A stretch of DNA of 35,769 nucleotides from an uncultured Bacilli bacterium (GTDB lineage: Bacteria; Bacillota_I; Bacilli_A; RF39; UBA660), in the NCBI GenBank assembly GCA_934090795.1, contig CAKOJQ010000013.1:1-35769 (forward strand), in the 5' to 3' direction. The position numbers and the translations under genes were made by a program. Under the pieces are notes generated by a model. The model saw only the letters and a list, made by a program, of their open reading frames with translations. It did not search any database and had not been told where the DNA came from. Shown here piece by piece: positions 16,895 to 25,878 of the stretch. Numbering within the stretch: position 1 is the first letter of the stretch; every line of letters starts with the position of its first letter.

Positions 16895-17896
16895 ATGAAG
16901 AAAAGAATAGCAATTAATGGTTTTGGTAGAATTGGTAGAATAGCATATAGAATGCTTCTTGGAAGTAGTGATTATGAGGTAGTTGCAATTAATTCAAGAG
17001 GTAGTGCTGAAGAAAATGCTTATTTACTTAAGTATGATAGTGTTTTTAGAACTTTAGATGAGAATGTAAATATTACTCAAGATGGAATTATGGTTGATAC
17101 TATGTTTACAAGAGTACTTCAAATAGATGATCCAAAAGATTATCCTTGGAAAGAATTAAATGTTGATTTAGTGCTAGAGTGTACAGGTGCTTTTACTAAA
17201 TTAGAAGATGCTTATAAACATATTGAAGCAGGAGCAAAGCACGTAATTATTTCAGCACCAGGAAAAGGTGAGATGAAAACAATAGTTTATGGAGTTAATG
17301 ATAATTTATTAGAACGTAATGATGAGATTATTTCTAGTGCTTCTTGTACAACTAATTGTTTAGCACCAGTTTTAAAATTAATTGAAGATAATATTGGGAT
17401 AGAATCAGGATTTATGTCTACGATTCATGCTTATACTAATGATCAAAATACATTAGATGGATCACATAAAAAAGGAATCGAATCAAGAAGAGGAAGAACA
17501 GCAGCAGCAAACATTATTCCAACAAGTACAGGAGCAGCTAAAGCTATTGGACTTGTAATACCATCACTTAGTGGAAAAATGGAAGGCGTTGCTTATAGAG
17601 TTCCAGTTATAGATGGATCTATGGTTGATGTAACTTTAACATTAAATAGAGAAACAAGTAAAGAAGAACTAAACAATATATTTAAAAATAACGAAAGTGA
17701 AGCGCTTAAATTTACAATGGATCCTGTTGTGTCAAGTGATGTGGTTGGACTTGCAACAGGTGCCTTAGTTGATGGATTATCTACTAAAGTATTAGATGTA
17801 AATAAGAAACAAGTTAAAATAGTTGCTTGGTATGATAATGAATTTGGTTATACTGCTCAAATGATTAGAGTAATGGATAAATTATTAAAATTATAA
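16895..17896 (+). CDS. gap: Type I glyceraldehyde-3-phosphate dehydrogenase
   Basis: Phosphorylating GAPDH of glycolysis, 333 residues (normal length). NAD(P)-binding GFGRIGRIAYRML at the N-terminus, catalytic Cys in SASCTTNCLAP (about residue 151), HAYTNDQ with the catalytic-type His, PTSTGAAKAIG, and the C-terminal WYDNEFGYT. At the end of the second beta strand, where NAD-dependent enzymes have an Asp (usually IND), this protein reads INSRGS. Loss of that Asp with a following Arg is the pattern that allows NADP binding, so coenzyme use may be NADP or dual. The gene follows the kinase gene by 3 bases and is followed by a short hypothetical gene 1 base after its stop. Confidence 0.95.
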   Translation: MKKRIAINGFGRIGRIAYRMLLGSSDYEVVAINSRGSAEENAYLLKYDSVFRTLDENVNITQDGIMVDTMFTRVLQIDDPKDYPWKELNVDLVLECTGAFTKLEDAYKHIEAGAKHVIISAPGKGEMKTIVYGVNDNLLERNDEIISSASCTTNCLAPVLKLIEDNIGIESGFMSTIHAYTNDQNTLDGSHKKGIESRRGRTAAANIIPTSTGAAKAIGLVIPSLSGKMEGVAYRVPVIDGSMVDVTLTLNRETSKEELNNIFKNNESEALKFTMDPVVSSDVVGLATGALVDGLSTKVLDVNKKQVKIVAWYDNEFGYTAQMIRVMDKLLKL

Positions 17897-17897
17897 A

Positions 17898-18287
17898 ATG
17901 AAAACAATAGTAGAATATAATATTACAGGTGATACAAAAGGGATGATGAGATGTTATCCTAAAAATAATAAAATAATTAATTATAAGAATATAGTTTGTA
18001 ATAAATTAAATAGTTATAAAGAATCAAGTAAAAATCATTATAATATTTGGGAAAAATATGATGAATTTATAAATATGGTTAAAGAAGATTTAAAAATAGA
18101 TATAGATTTAAATAATTTAATTAGTAATAAAAATAAATATAATAACATGAAAAATAATTCATCATTTTATACTGAAAATGATTTTAATGAAATAATTACT
18201 TTAATAAATAATGAGTATGAGAATATAATTAAAGACATTGAAAATAGAACTAATAAAAGATTTGGAAAAGATTACATATTATTGTAA
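17898..18287 (+). CDS. Hypothetical protein downstream of gap
   Basis: 129 residues, not recognised. Asn/Lys/Ile-rich, mostly helical, with no signal peptide, membrane helix or catalytic motif. The N-terminal MKTIVEYNITGDTKGMMRCY is a beta-like segment. It starts one base after the gap stop with no strong ribosome site, so translation is probably coupled to gap. Its own end lies inside a terminator stem. Base composition matches its neighbours. Confidence 0.5.
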   Translation: MKTIVEYNITGDTKGMMRCYPKNNKIINYKNIVCNKLNSYKESSKNHYNIWEKYDEFINMVKEDLKIDIDLNNLISNKNKYNNMKNNSSFYTENDFNEIITLINNEYENIIKDIENRTNKRFGKDYILL

Positions 18288-18296
18288 TTTTTTTTT
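18268..18296 (+). terminator. Rho-independent terminator overlapping a stop codon
   Basis: AAGATTACA (18268-18276) pairs with TGTAATTTT (18283-18291), one G-U pair, followed by a T run. The stem contains the stop of the preceding ORF and overlaps the possible -35 of recD2. Confidence 0.7.
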
Positions 18297-18309
18297 GATG
18301 TGGTAGAAT
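18282..18309 (+). promoter_or_regulatory. Possible recD2 promoter giving a leaderless transcript
   Basis: TTGTAA (18282-18287), a 16-base spacer, and TAGAAT (18304-18309) preceded by TGG. Initiation about 7 bases after the -10 would fall at the recD2 ATG itself. Confidence 0.4.
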
Positions 18310-18316
18310 ATTAAGT

Positions 18317-20476
18317 ATGAGTTATATTAAAGGAAAGTTTAAACATATTATTTTTGAATCTGAATCAGGCTATAGGGTTGGTCTTTTTAGGGTTAATGAA
18401 ACTGATGATGAAGATATTCCTACTAATAAACAAATTACTTATACTGGTTATTTTATGAAAACTAATGAAAATGATACTTACGTTTTAAATGGAAAGTATA
18501 TATTTCATGATAGATATGGTTATCAGTTTAGTACTGATAATTATGAAAAGGTTGTGCCAGAAGGAAAAGATGCAATAATTGAATTTTTAACTAGTTCTTT
18601 TGTTAAGGGATGTGGAGAAGCAACTGCTAAAAAAATATATAAAGTATTTGGTAATGATAGTTTATATAAAATTAAAGAAAATAAAAGTAATTTAGAATTA
18701 GTTGAAGGAATAAACGATAAGAAGAGAGATCAAATATATAATTCAGTATGTAAATATTTTGATAATGATGCTTTAATAGTTGAACTTAAAAATATGGGAT
18801 TTAGTGTTAAAGAAACAATGAATTTAATTAATAAGTTTGGTAAAAGAATTAAAGATATAATAAATAAAAATATTTATGATTTAAATGATGAAGTAAATTT
18901 TAAGAAATTAGATGAAATATTTTTAAGTAATAATGATATGGAAGATGATCGAAGGGTTAAGGCTTGTTTAATTGAAACTATGAAATATTTAACGTTTAAT
19001 ACCGGTGATATTTATTTATATAAAGAAGAGATATGCGCTGGTTTAAAAAAGTTATATGGAATAAATGTTGATATTGATAGTCAAATTAATTATTTATTTA
19101 ATACTGGAATACTCGCAGTTAAAGAGGATAAAATATATTTAAAAGAAGATTATGATGATGAGGTGTATATTGCTGATTATTTAACTAAATTATTTAAATT
19201 AAGTAGTAGAGTAAGTAATATAGATAGATATATTAATAAAGCTGAAAAAGTTCTTGATATAAAGTATAATGAAGAACAAAAAGAAGCAATTAATAAATCT
19301 TTAATTAATAATATAAGTGTTATTACGGGAGGACCTGGAACTGGTAAAACAACAATTATTAAGGGGATAATTAAAACGTATTCACTTATCTATAAAGTTA
19401 GTGAAAATGCGATTAAGGATCATGTATTACTATTAGCACCCACTGGAAGAGCTGCTAAAAGAATGAGTGATTCAACTGGATATCAAGCAAGTACTATTCA
19501 TAGATTTTTAAAATGGGATAAAGAAAATAATGTTTTTAATATAAATGAATTAAATAGTATGCATTATAACTTAATTATAGTTGATGAATCTTCAATGATA
19601 GATAATCATTTAATGGCATCGTTACTTAGAGGATTAGATATTTTTAATACGCAAATTGTTTTAGTAGGTGATGAATATCAACTTCCTTCGGTTGGACCAG
19701 GATTAGTTTTAAATGATATTATAAACACTAATATACCGCATATTAGATTAGAAAAGATTTATAGACAAAGTGATAAATCATATATTCCAACTGTTGCTAA
19801 AAATATTAAAGATAAAGTTATGGATATAGTTCCTAGCGGAGATGATTTTAGTTTTATTTCTTGTGATAATTTAAATATAAAGAGTATTATTGTTCAGCTA
19901 TTAGATAAAATGCAAGAAAAAGGTATTGATGTTAGAAATGTTCAAGTTTTAGCTCCTATGTATAAGGGAGAAAATGGGATAGATAATTTAAATATCTTGT
20001 TACAGGAATATTTTAATCCGGTTGTTAATAAAAAAGATGAATTAAAGGTTGGTCCTATTACTTATAGAGTAGGCGATAAAATGCTTAATTTGGTTAATGA
20101 TGTTGATAATAATATCTTTAATGGTGATATAGGTTATATTTGCTCTGTTAATGTAAACTCTAAAAAGGATATATTAAGTATAGATTATGATGGTAACATA
20201 GTTGATTATAAAAGAGAGGATTTAATAAGTATTAGTCATGCTTATGCTATAACTATACATAAGTCTCAAGGATCAGAATTTGACTATGTTATTATGCCTG
20301 TTTCGTTAAGTTATAATAGAATGCTTTATAATAAGTTACTTTATACAGGGGTATCAAGAGCTAAAAAATCACTTATATTAGTTGGTAGTAAAGATGCTTA
20401 TTTAAAGGCTATAAATAATGATTATAGTTTTAAGAGAAAAACTACTTTAAATGAATTAATTATGAATAAACTTTAA
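18317..20476 (+). CDS. recD2: RecD2-type superfamily 1 DNA helicase
   Basis: ATP-dependent 5'-3' helicase of the RecD2/YrrC family, 719 residues, close to the usual length. The N-terminal OB-like part is followed by a helix-hairpin-helix region (about 85-185, for example SSFVKGCGEATAKKIYKVFG). The helicase core starts near 320: motif I GGPGTGKTT, LLLAPTGRAAKRMS (motif Ia), VDESSMID (motif II), GDEYQLPSVGPG (motif III), YRQS near motif IV, and the C-terminal HKSQGSEFDYV and YTGVSRAKK (motifs V and VI). No RecB or RecC lies nearby, as expected for RecD2. No good ribosome site precedes the ATG; see the possible leaderless promoter. Confidence 0.93.
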   Translation: MSYIKGKFKHIIFESESGYRVGLFRVNETDDEDIPTNKQITYTGYFMKTNENDTYVLNGKYIFHDRYGYQFSTDNYEKVVPEGKDAIIEFLTSSFVKGCGEATAKKIYKVFGNDSLYKIKENKSNLELVEGINDKKRDQIYNSVCKYFDNDALIVELKNMGFSVKETMNLINKFGKRIKDIINKNIYDLNDEVNFKKLDEIFLSNNDMEDDRRVKACLIETMKYLTFNTGDIYLYKEEICAGLKKLYGINVDIDSQINYLFNTGILAVKEDKIYLKEDYDDEVYIADYLTKLFKLSSRVSNIDRYINKAEKVLDIKYNEEQKEAINKSLINNISVITGGPGTGKTTIIKGIIKTYSLIYKVSENAIKDHVLLLAPTGRAAKRMSDSTGYQASTIHRFLKWDKENNVFNINELNSMHYNLIIVDESSMIDNHLMASLLRGLDIFNTQIVLVGDEYQLPSVGPGLVLNDIINTNIPHIRLEKIYRQSDKSYIPTVAKNIKDKVMDIVPSGDDFSFISCDNLNIKSIIVQLLDKMQEKGIDVRNVQVLAPMYKGENGIDNLNILLQEYFNPVVNKKDELKVGPITYRVGDKMLNLVNDVDNNIFNGDIGYICSVNVNSKKDILSIDYDGNIVDYKREDLISISHAYAITIHKSQGSEFDYVIMPVSLSYNRMLYNKLLYTGVSRAKKSLILVGSKDAYLKAINNDYSFKRKTTLNELIMNKL

Positions 20477-20506
20477 TATTTTGTTCATAATAATAATGGT
20501 GATAGA

Positions 20507-20650
20507 ATGAAAAATACAGTGATGATGATGGTTGGAGCTGCTGCTGGTATAGGATTATATATTGGTGTGGAGAATCTAACTAAAAATAAAAAAGTTATTA
20601 AACGTAAAATAAATACATTTATTGACGATACAGCTGATTTAGTTAGTTAA
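20507..20650 (+). CDS. Small single-helix membrane protein, 47 residues
   Basis: ATG with GGTGAT at 20498-20503, the ribosome-site form used elsewhere in this window. The product starts MKNTVMMMVGAAAGIGLYIG, one short hydrophobic helix, followed by a basic stretch (LTKNKKVIKRK) and an acidic end. It sits between recD2 and a bidirectional terminator and has normal local composition. No family recognised. It resembles the small YtxH-like glycine/alanine membrane peptides only in general form. Confidence 0.5.
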   Translation: MKNTVMMMVGAAAGIGLYIGVENLTKNKKVIKRKINTFIDDTADLVS

Positions 20651-20656
20651 AATAAA

Positions 20657-20696
20657 AAACTATAGAGATTATAATGTTTCTATAGTTTCTTTTTTT
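20657..20696. terminator. Bidirectional Rho-independent terminator
   Basis: AAACTATAGA (20657-20666) pairs perfectly with TCTATAGTTT (20679-20688). A T run lies on the right and an A run on the left, so it serves both the plus-strand genes and the minus-strand ATPase gene, whose last codons lie inside it. Confidence 0.8.
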
Positions 20697-22027
20697 ATTG
20701 GTAATTCAATATTTTTTTCTTTAGCTTCTTCAGATTCTTCTTCAATTTCAGTATCTTCTTCATCGTCTGTTTCAACTAATTTTAATATTTCTTCTAAAGA
20801 TGTTTCACCTGATACAACTTTTAGTAAACCATCTTGGAATAGGGTAGTTGTTCCGGCTTTGCCGTAAACTAATTTTCGTAGTTCTTTTTTGGGTGAGTTA
20901 AGGACAATAGCATCTTTTATATCTTGATTTATAAGTAATACTTCTTGAATAGCGATACGTCCTTTATATCCTTGATGACATTCATCACAACCATGGTTTT
21001 CATATATTTCATTAACTTCAATTCCTAGGTTTTTCTTAAATAACTCTTTTTCATATTCATTGGTTTCTCTTAAAACTCTACATTTTTTACATAAGCGTCT
21101 AGCAAGTCTTTGAGAAATAATTCCTGATAAGGCAGCACCTAGTAGGTAACGTTCTACATTCATATCAGTTAAACGCTCAATTGTATTAAGTGAGTTATTA
21201 GTGTGGATAGTTGATAAAACTAGGTGACCAGTGATAGATGCACGCACAGCAATTTTAGCTGTTTCATCATCACGAATTTCTCCAATCATAATAATATCGG
21301 GGTCTTGTCTTAAAATACTTCTTAAGGCAGTAGCAAAAGAAAGACCAACATCAGCATTTACTTGAACTTGATTAATTCCTTCAATATTCATTTCAATTGG
21401 GTCTTCGACAGTGATTATATTAGAATCTTCTGTATTAAGTCTTTGTAATATAGAATATACAGTAGTTGATTTACCAGTACCAGTTGCACCAGTAACTAAG
21501 ATAATACCATTAGGAATTTGAATCATTTTTTTAACTTTTTCTAAATTACTTTTACTAAAATCTAATTCTTCAATACCGGCAGCTGACATTTTATAATCTA
21601 AAATACGAATAACAATTTTTTCACCTAAGTTAGTTGGTAAACAAGAAACACGTAAATCAACATCAATGTTGTCTAAACTATTTTTTATAGCACCATCCTG
21701 AGGTACTCTTGATTCAGTTATATTCATTCCAGAAATGATTTTTATTCTAGTAATCATATTTTTTTCAACGTATAGAGGAATCATACTGTAATCCGATAGG
21801 GCACCATCAATTCTTACTCTAATTTTAAGACCATCTTCCATAGGATCAAAGTGAATATCAGATGCTTTCATTTTAATTGCATCTACTATAATAGCGTTAA
21901 CTATTTCAGTAATAGGTGTTTCTTCAAAATTAAAAACGACAAGTTTAGAGACTGGATCTATTAAATCTTGTGGATTTAGGTTAACATCATTAATAAGTTT
22001 TTCTTTATTTTTCTTATCTTCTTTCAT
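20669..22027 (-). CDS. GspE/PilB-type secretion or pilus ATPase
   Basis: 452-residue type II secretion/type IV pilus assembly ATPase. It has the N2-like domain starting FEETPITEIVNAIIVDAI with ASDIHFDP, Walker A GATGTGKSTT, the Asp box region TVEDPIE, Walker B IMIGEIRDDETA, His box STIHTNNSL, and a zinc site formed by CKKC and CDEC. A long N-terminal MshEN domain is absent; the C-terminus ends in an acidic tail (about 420-452). It is the only minus-strand gene and stands alone: no pilin, GspF or prepilin peptidase is adjacent. It is distinct from the CpaF-type ATPase at 1.7 kb. A ComGA/PilB role in DNA uptake or pilus assembly is possible, but the partner genes lie elsewhere. Confidence 0.9.
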   Translation of the reverse strand: MKEDKKNKEKLINDVNLNPQDLIDPVSKLVVFNFEETPITEIVNAIIVDAIKMKASDIHFDPMEDGLKIRVRIDGALSDYSMIPLYVEKNMITRIKIISGMNITESRVPQDGAIKNSLDNIDVDLRVSCLPTNLGEKIVIRILDYKMSAAGIEELDFSKSNLEKVKKMIQIPNGIILVTGATGTGKSTTVYSILQRLNTEDSNIITVEDPIEMNIEGINQVQVNADVGLSFATALRSILRQDPDIIMIGEIRDDETAKIAVRASITGHLVLSTIHTNNSLNTIERLTDMNVERYLLGAALSGIISQRLARRLCKKCRVLRETNEYEKELFKKNLGIEVNEIYENHGCDECHQGYKGRIAIQEVLLINQDIKDAIVLNSPKKELRKLVYGKAGTTTLFQDGLLKVVSGETSLEEILKLVETDDEEDTEIEEESEEAKEKNIELPIKKETIETL

Positions 22028-22055
22028 AATCCAATCTCTTTCTATTCTACACTTA

Positions 22056-22084
22056 ATTTTAACAATTTTGATTTATTATATCAA
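22056..22084 (-). promoter_or_regulatory. Promoter of the GspE/PilB-type ATPase gene
   Basis: On the minus strand TTGATA (22084-22079), a 17-base spacer, and TAAAAT (22061-22056). It diverges from the surface-pseudogene promoter that begins 19 bases away. Confidence 0.5.
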
Positions 22085-22102
22085 TAGAACAAATGTATTA
22101 TA

Positions 22103-22133
22103 TTGACTGGAGGAGGCGTTTTAATAGTATAAT
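22103..22133 (+). promoter_or_regulatory. Degenerate copy of the G-tract surface-gene promoter
   Basis: TTGACT (22103-22108), then GGAGGAGGCGTTTTAATAG (19 bases), and TATAAT (22128-22133). Compared with the two intact copies the G run is broken by A residues and the spacer is two to three bases longer. Confidence 0.6.
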
Positions 22134-22152
22134 TTTTTATAGTAGAGGAAGG

Positions 22153-22944
22153 ATGAAAAATATGAAGGTAAATCAAGTTTAAATAATTATGATTTTGACA
22201 GTAACAAGTTTAATATTAATATTTATAGGGCTATCATATGCCTTCTTTACAGCAAATAATCAAGAAGAATCGACAGCCTAAGCAACAATTGATACAGGTA
22301 AAATGATTATAATTTATAATGATGGAACAGATAATCTAGTACCAGTTATAGATATTCAACCAAGCAACAATGTCTTAGTAGATAAAACATTTTCTTTAAC
22401 TGGTATTAATACCACATTAGGAAAAGGCATCAACATGCCATATGTCGTTAGGATTGAATACCAAAGTACATTTACATTTAGAAAAAATATTGGGTATTAG
22501 CGAAAGTGGATATGAATATACTGCTGGATATTTCGAAGACTGGAGTGGTGAAACATATAAACAAGAGCTAGTAAAAGAAAATTTAAAGTCGTAAGTGGAG
22601 AACAAGTAATAACCTTTAATTTTAAAATGATGTTTGTAGATACTAGAGGTAATCAAGATTATAATAAAGGAGCAATCTTTAATGGAAAAATAGTTATAAA
22701 TGAAGGAAAAACATCTGAAGTAGCTCAAGAAGATACTGCAGTAAATACAATAGATAAACAATTAATAACCCAAGATAATAGTTTATATGAAACAAAAATA
22801 TTTACTGATAACACCCCAGATAAAAGTACAAATAAAAATAATTTAACTAAATATAATGCTAATAACAACAATGAAATTTCATTTAGATTTTTCTTAAATA
22901 ATTTATGTAAAAATGGAAAAGTAATTAATATTAAAAGTAATTAA
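22153..22944 (+). pseudogene. Decayed TasA/SipW-type surface protein gene
   Basis: The reading starts at ATG 22153 (ribosome site GAGGAAGG) and matches the N-terminal module of the surface genes at 29.6 and 31.3 kb: a hydrophobic segment, then LSYAFFTANNQEESTA, GKMIIIYNDGTDNLVPV, and VDKTFSLTGINTT. It has in-frame stops at 22180 and 22279, and a frameshift near 22490, after which homology resumes in another frame (FNFKMMFVDTRGNQDYNK, then GKIVINEG). The final part (to 22944) encodes an Asn/Lys-rich tail without a recognisable domain. No intact product can be made. The 238 bases after it contain a short inverted repeat at 23007-23026 and a terminator. Confidence 0.8.
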
Positions 22945-23111
22945 TATTCCTTTATATTTTATTGAATACATTAATAATTTAGATTTATAAAATTTATGGT
23001 GTTACAATTTCCATATTACTGGAAATATTAAATAGTTTTTACGAGTGAATCAACTGAAAGTAATAATATTGCATTAATATATAGCACATTTATTAAATAA
23101 AGTAGTGATTT

Positions 23112-23145
23112 AAGATAATTCTATTAATTAGGGATTATCTTTTTT
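23112..23145 (+). terminator. Rho-independent terminator
   Basis: AAGATAAT (23112-23119) pairs with ATTATCTT (23134-23141), 14-base loop, followed by a T run. Confidence 0.6.
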
Positions 23146-23188
23146 AATGAATATATGATATTATATAAAACAAATCAAGGGGATGCCT

Positions 23189-25345
23189 ATGGATAATAAA
23201 ACAAGAGATGCTTGGATAGATATGATATCTAAAGTTTATGTTAATCTTCATAACAACCAAAGTGTAATAAATTCGTCAAACAAATCGGATAAAAAAAGGG
23301 AAAGAATAATTAAATATTTTAATCGATTAGAAGAAGTGCATAATAAAGTATCAAAAACTAAAAGTGCTTCAGCTGAAAAAATCCTTAAAAATTTTTACTA
23401 TGACTTATACATTATAAAGCCAGAAAATATTCCTGAATCTTATTTTAATAATCAAATCGAACTTGCTAGAGAAAGAGGTTATGGCAATATAATATTATCC
23501 GATAAAGACAAAGAAAGAATGATTAAACAGGTTATTGATGATCAAAAAGAAACATTAGATAAATGGATTGAATATTTTTTATATGATGAAGAAAGCTCAT
23601 ATTATGAAATGTGGGAAAAATATTGGGTATTTCAAGGCTTACAAACTTTAGGTAAATATGACAAAAAAACATATAAATTTAGTAAAAGAGATAAAACAAC
23701 TGTATACCCATTTCCACCAGTTGAAAGAGAATATATTTTTACTACCTTAAAATTAATGGAAGATTTTCTAAAAGATAAAAAAACTGAAGAAGATATAAAA
23801 AATGCTTTAGAAGCAGGTAACTTTAAATTATTATACGAATATGTAATTAAACAAAGTATGCTAAGAGGAGAAAAACAAAGTAGTAGCACCTCTGGTAAAT
23901 GGATTAAATACGAGCAAGGTAGTGATTACAATATTTTAAGAAATTCACTTCAAGGTTATTATACCGGATGGTGTACTGCAGCAGGCGAAAACTTTGCTAA
24001 ACATCAACTTGCAAACGGAGATTTTTATGTATATTACACTTTAGATAATAATGGAGAAGCTAAAGTACCAAGAATCGAAATTAGAATGGATGGAAGTACT
24101 AAAATTGGTGAAATAAGAGGAATAGCTGACAAACAAAATATGGAGCCTGAAATGATGCCAATTTTAGAAGAAAAATTAGAAGAATTTCCTGATCGAGATA
24201 AATATTATAAAAAAGAACATGATATGAAATTACTTACTTTAATCGATAAAAAAGTAAATAAGAATATTGAACTAAATCTAGATGAACTAAAATTTTTATA
24301 TGAAATGGATAATGAAATTGAAGGATTCGGTTATGAAAAAGATCCTAGAATACAAGAAATAATAAATAAACGAAATCAAAAAAAAGATTATGCATTAATA
24401 TACAATATAAATGAAAATGAAATTGCTTTAACACAAGAAGAGTGGAAAGAAAATCCAAAACAATATAAAATTCTATTAAATGATTTAAAACTAGATTATG
24501 TAACTTCATCAAAAGAATTAATACTACCTAATATAATAAGTGGAAATTTAGAATTAAAAGAATTAACAAATGCATCTGGATTATTACTACCAGATAAAGT
24601 TGGTGGTAGTATGCAATTAAATAGTTTAATTAGTGCTAAAGATTTAAAATTTCCAAAAATAATAAATAAAGATTTAGATTTAAGTTGTTTATTTGATGCA
24701 GAAAATATAATATTACCTGAAAAAATTGGAGGAAATTTAAATTTAAGCTGCTTACTTCTAAATAAAGGAATCGCATTTCCAAAAATAATAGATGGTAATT
24801 TGGATTTATCAAGTTTACCTTATGCTGCTGGATTAGAGCTTCCTGAAAAGATTGGAGGATTCTTAGATTTAAGTAGTATATCTGATTTAGCAGGTTTAGT
24901 ATTACCAAAAACACTAGGAGGTCCTTTAATTCTAAATAGCATAACATATGTCTATAGCTTTATATTTCCAAAATACATGAAAGGAAGTTTAGATTTACAC
25001 AGTTTAATTAGTGCTGATGAATTAATTTTACCACAGATAATGGATGATGATTTGTATCTAAATAGTTTAGTTAGTGTAAAAGGAATAATATTTCCTAATA
25101 CAATAAGAGGAAATTTAAATTTAAATGGATTAGAAAGTGCTAAAGGACTAATTCTTCCACAAATCGTTGAGGGATGGATTTGCTTAAATGGTTTGAAATC
25201 TTCTAAAGGATTAAAGTTACCTTATGGATTTGATTTAAATTACTTAATATGTCCTGATAACGTAAAAAATGAAATACTAAAAAATCCTGATAAATATTTT
25301 ATGGCACCATCAATAAATGAAGAAAAGATGAAAAAACTAAAATAG
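23189..25345 (+). CDS. Large protein with N-terminal alpha/beta region and eleven 21-residue LP/FP repeats
   Basis: 718 residues, not confidently assigned. The N-terminal 250 residues are helical and charged. A central region (about 250-345) contains GYYTGWCTAAGENFAKHQL and GDFYVYYTLDNNGEAKVP, a W-C...FYVY pattern found in phage- and plasmid-associated proteins. The C-terminal part (about 440-690) consists of about eleven tandem repeats of 21 residues of the form LPxxIxGNLxLxSLxxAxG, whose first position alternates between Leu and Phe; this resembles a leucine-rich or beta-solenoid repeat. There is no signal peptide or membrane helix, so it is probably cytoplasmic or delivered by another route. 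ATG 23189 is chosen because AAGGGG lies six bases before it; ATG 23183 touches that site. It stands alone between two terminators and looks like an accessory gene. Confidence 0.7.
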   Translation: MDNKTRDAWIDMISKVYVNLHNNQSVINSSNKSDKKRERIIKYFNRLEEVHNKVSKTKSASAEKILKNFYYDLYIIKPENIPESYFNNQIELARERGYGNIILSDKDKERMIKQVIDDQKETLDKWIEYFLYDEESSYYEMWEKYWVFQGLQTLGKYDKKTYKFSKRDKTTVYPFPPVEREYIFTTLKLMEDFLKDKKTEEDIKNALEAGNFKLLYEYVIKQSMLRGEKQSSSTSGKWIKYEQGSDYNILRNSLQGYYTGWCTAAGENFAKHQLANGDFYVYYTLDNNGEAKVPRIEIRMDGSTKIGEIRGIADKQNMEPEMMPILEEKLEEFPDRDKYYKKEHDMKLLTLIDKKVNKNIELNLDELKFLYEMDNEIEGFGYEKDPRIQEIINKRNQKKDYALIYNINENEIALTQEEWKENPKQYKILLNDLKLDYVTSSKELILPNIISGNLELKELTNASGLLLPDKVGGSMQLNSLISAKDLKFPKIINKDLDLSCLFDAENIILPEKIGGNLNLSCLLLNKGIAFPKIIDGNLDLSSLPYAAGLELPEKIGGFLDLSSISDLAGLVLPKTLGGPLILNSITYVYSFIFPKYMKGSLDLHSLISADELILPQIMDDDLYLNSLVSVKGIIFPNTIRGNLNLNGLESAKGLILPQIVEGWICLNGLKSSKGLKLPYGFDLNYLICPDNVKNEILKNPDKYFMAPSINEEKMKKLK

Positions 25346-25353
25346 TAAAAAAG

Positions 25354-25388
25354 CCTAAATTAAACACTTGTAATTTAGGTATTCTTTT
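25354..25388 (+). terminator. Weak Rho-independent terminator
   Basis: CCTAAATT (25354-25361) pairs perfectly with AATTTAGG (25372-25379), followed by ATTCTTTT. The left side is preceded by an A run, so it could also stop minus-strand transcripts. Confidence 0.5.
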
Positions 25389-25396
25389 GGTATAAT
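25368..25396 (+). promoter_or_regulatory. rplS promoter
   Basis: TTGTAA (25368-25373), a 17-base spacer, and TATAAT (25391-25396) with an extended TGG. The predicted leader to the ATG at 25484 is about 80 bases and contains the hairpin GCTTTT/AAAAGC (25403-25420), possibly part of an autoregulatory L19 leader. Confidence 0.6.
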
Positions 25397-25483
25397 CAAA
25401 ATGCTTTTGGAAGAAAAAGCTCCTATAATCCGCTATATTTATATATGATTATCAGTGAAATATATTATGAAAGGACGTGCTTT

Positions 25484-25822
25484 ATGGATTTAATCGCTAA
25501 GATTAATAATAAACAAATTAAATCTAATACTCCTGAATTTAGAGTTGGAGATATCGTTAGAGTTGATTTGTGGATTAAAGAAGGTAAGAAAGAAAGAATT
25601 CAAGCATTTGAAGGAATTGTAACAAGTATTAAAGGTGGTAAGGTTTCTAAGAGATTTACTGTTAGAAAGAAATCAGGAAGCGTTGTTGTTAAGAGAATAT
25701 TTGCTGTTAATTCACCATTAATTGATAAAATTACAGTTGTTAAAAAAGGAAAAGTTAGAAGAGCTAAACTTCATTTCCTTGATGAAATGGTTAAAGAATT
25801 TAAAGTTAAAGAAAGAAATTAA
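25484..25822 (+). CDS. rplS: 50S ribosomal protein L19
   Basis: 112 residues, the normal L19 length. Diagnostic segments: FRVGDIVRVDLWIKEG, RIQAFEGIVTSIKGG, FTVRKKSGSVVVKRIFAV, and the C-terminal KVRRAKLHFL. L19 lies at the interface of the two ribosomal subunits. The start is ATG 25484 with AAAGGA upstream; an in-frame ATG at 25445 would add 13 residues foreign to L19. The usual neighbours trmD and rimM are absent, so the gene is monocistronic here between its own promoter and terminator. Confidence 0.97.
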   Translation: MDLIAKINNKQIKSNTPEFRVGDIVRVDLWIKEGKKERIQAFEGIVTSIKGGKVSKRFTVRKKSGSVVVKRIFAVNSPLIDKITVVKKGKVRRAKLHFLDEMVKEFKVKERN

Positions 25823-25834
25823 TCTTTCTTTTTT
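25808..25834 (+). terminator. Rho-independent terminator of rplS
   Basis: AAAGAAAGA (25808-25816) pairs with TCTTTCTTT (25823-25831), followed by T. The stem includes the last codons of rplS. Confidence 0.7.
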
Positions 25835-25878
25835 CTTTGCTCTAATTTATAATATTTATAGAATAGAGAGTGGATATA

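Noticed and set aside
24520..25270. CRISPR-like or DNA-level tandem repeat
   Set aside because: The regularity is at protein level (21-residue repeats with varied codons), there are no identical spacers-and-repeats, and it lies within a long ORF.
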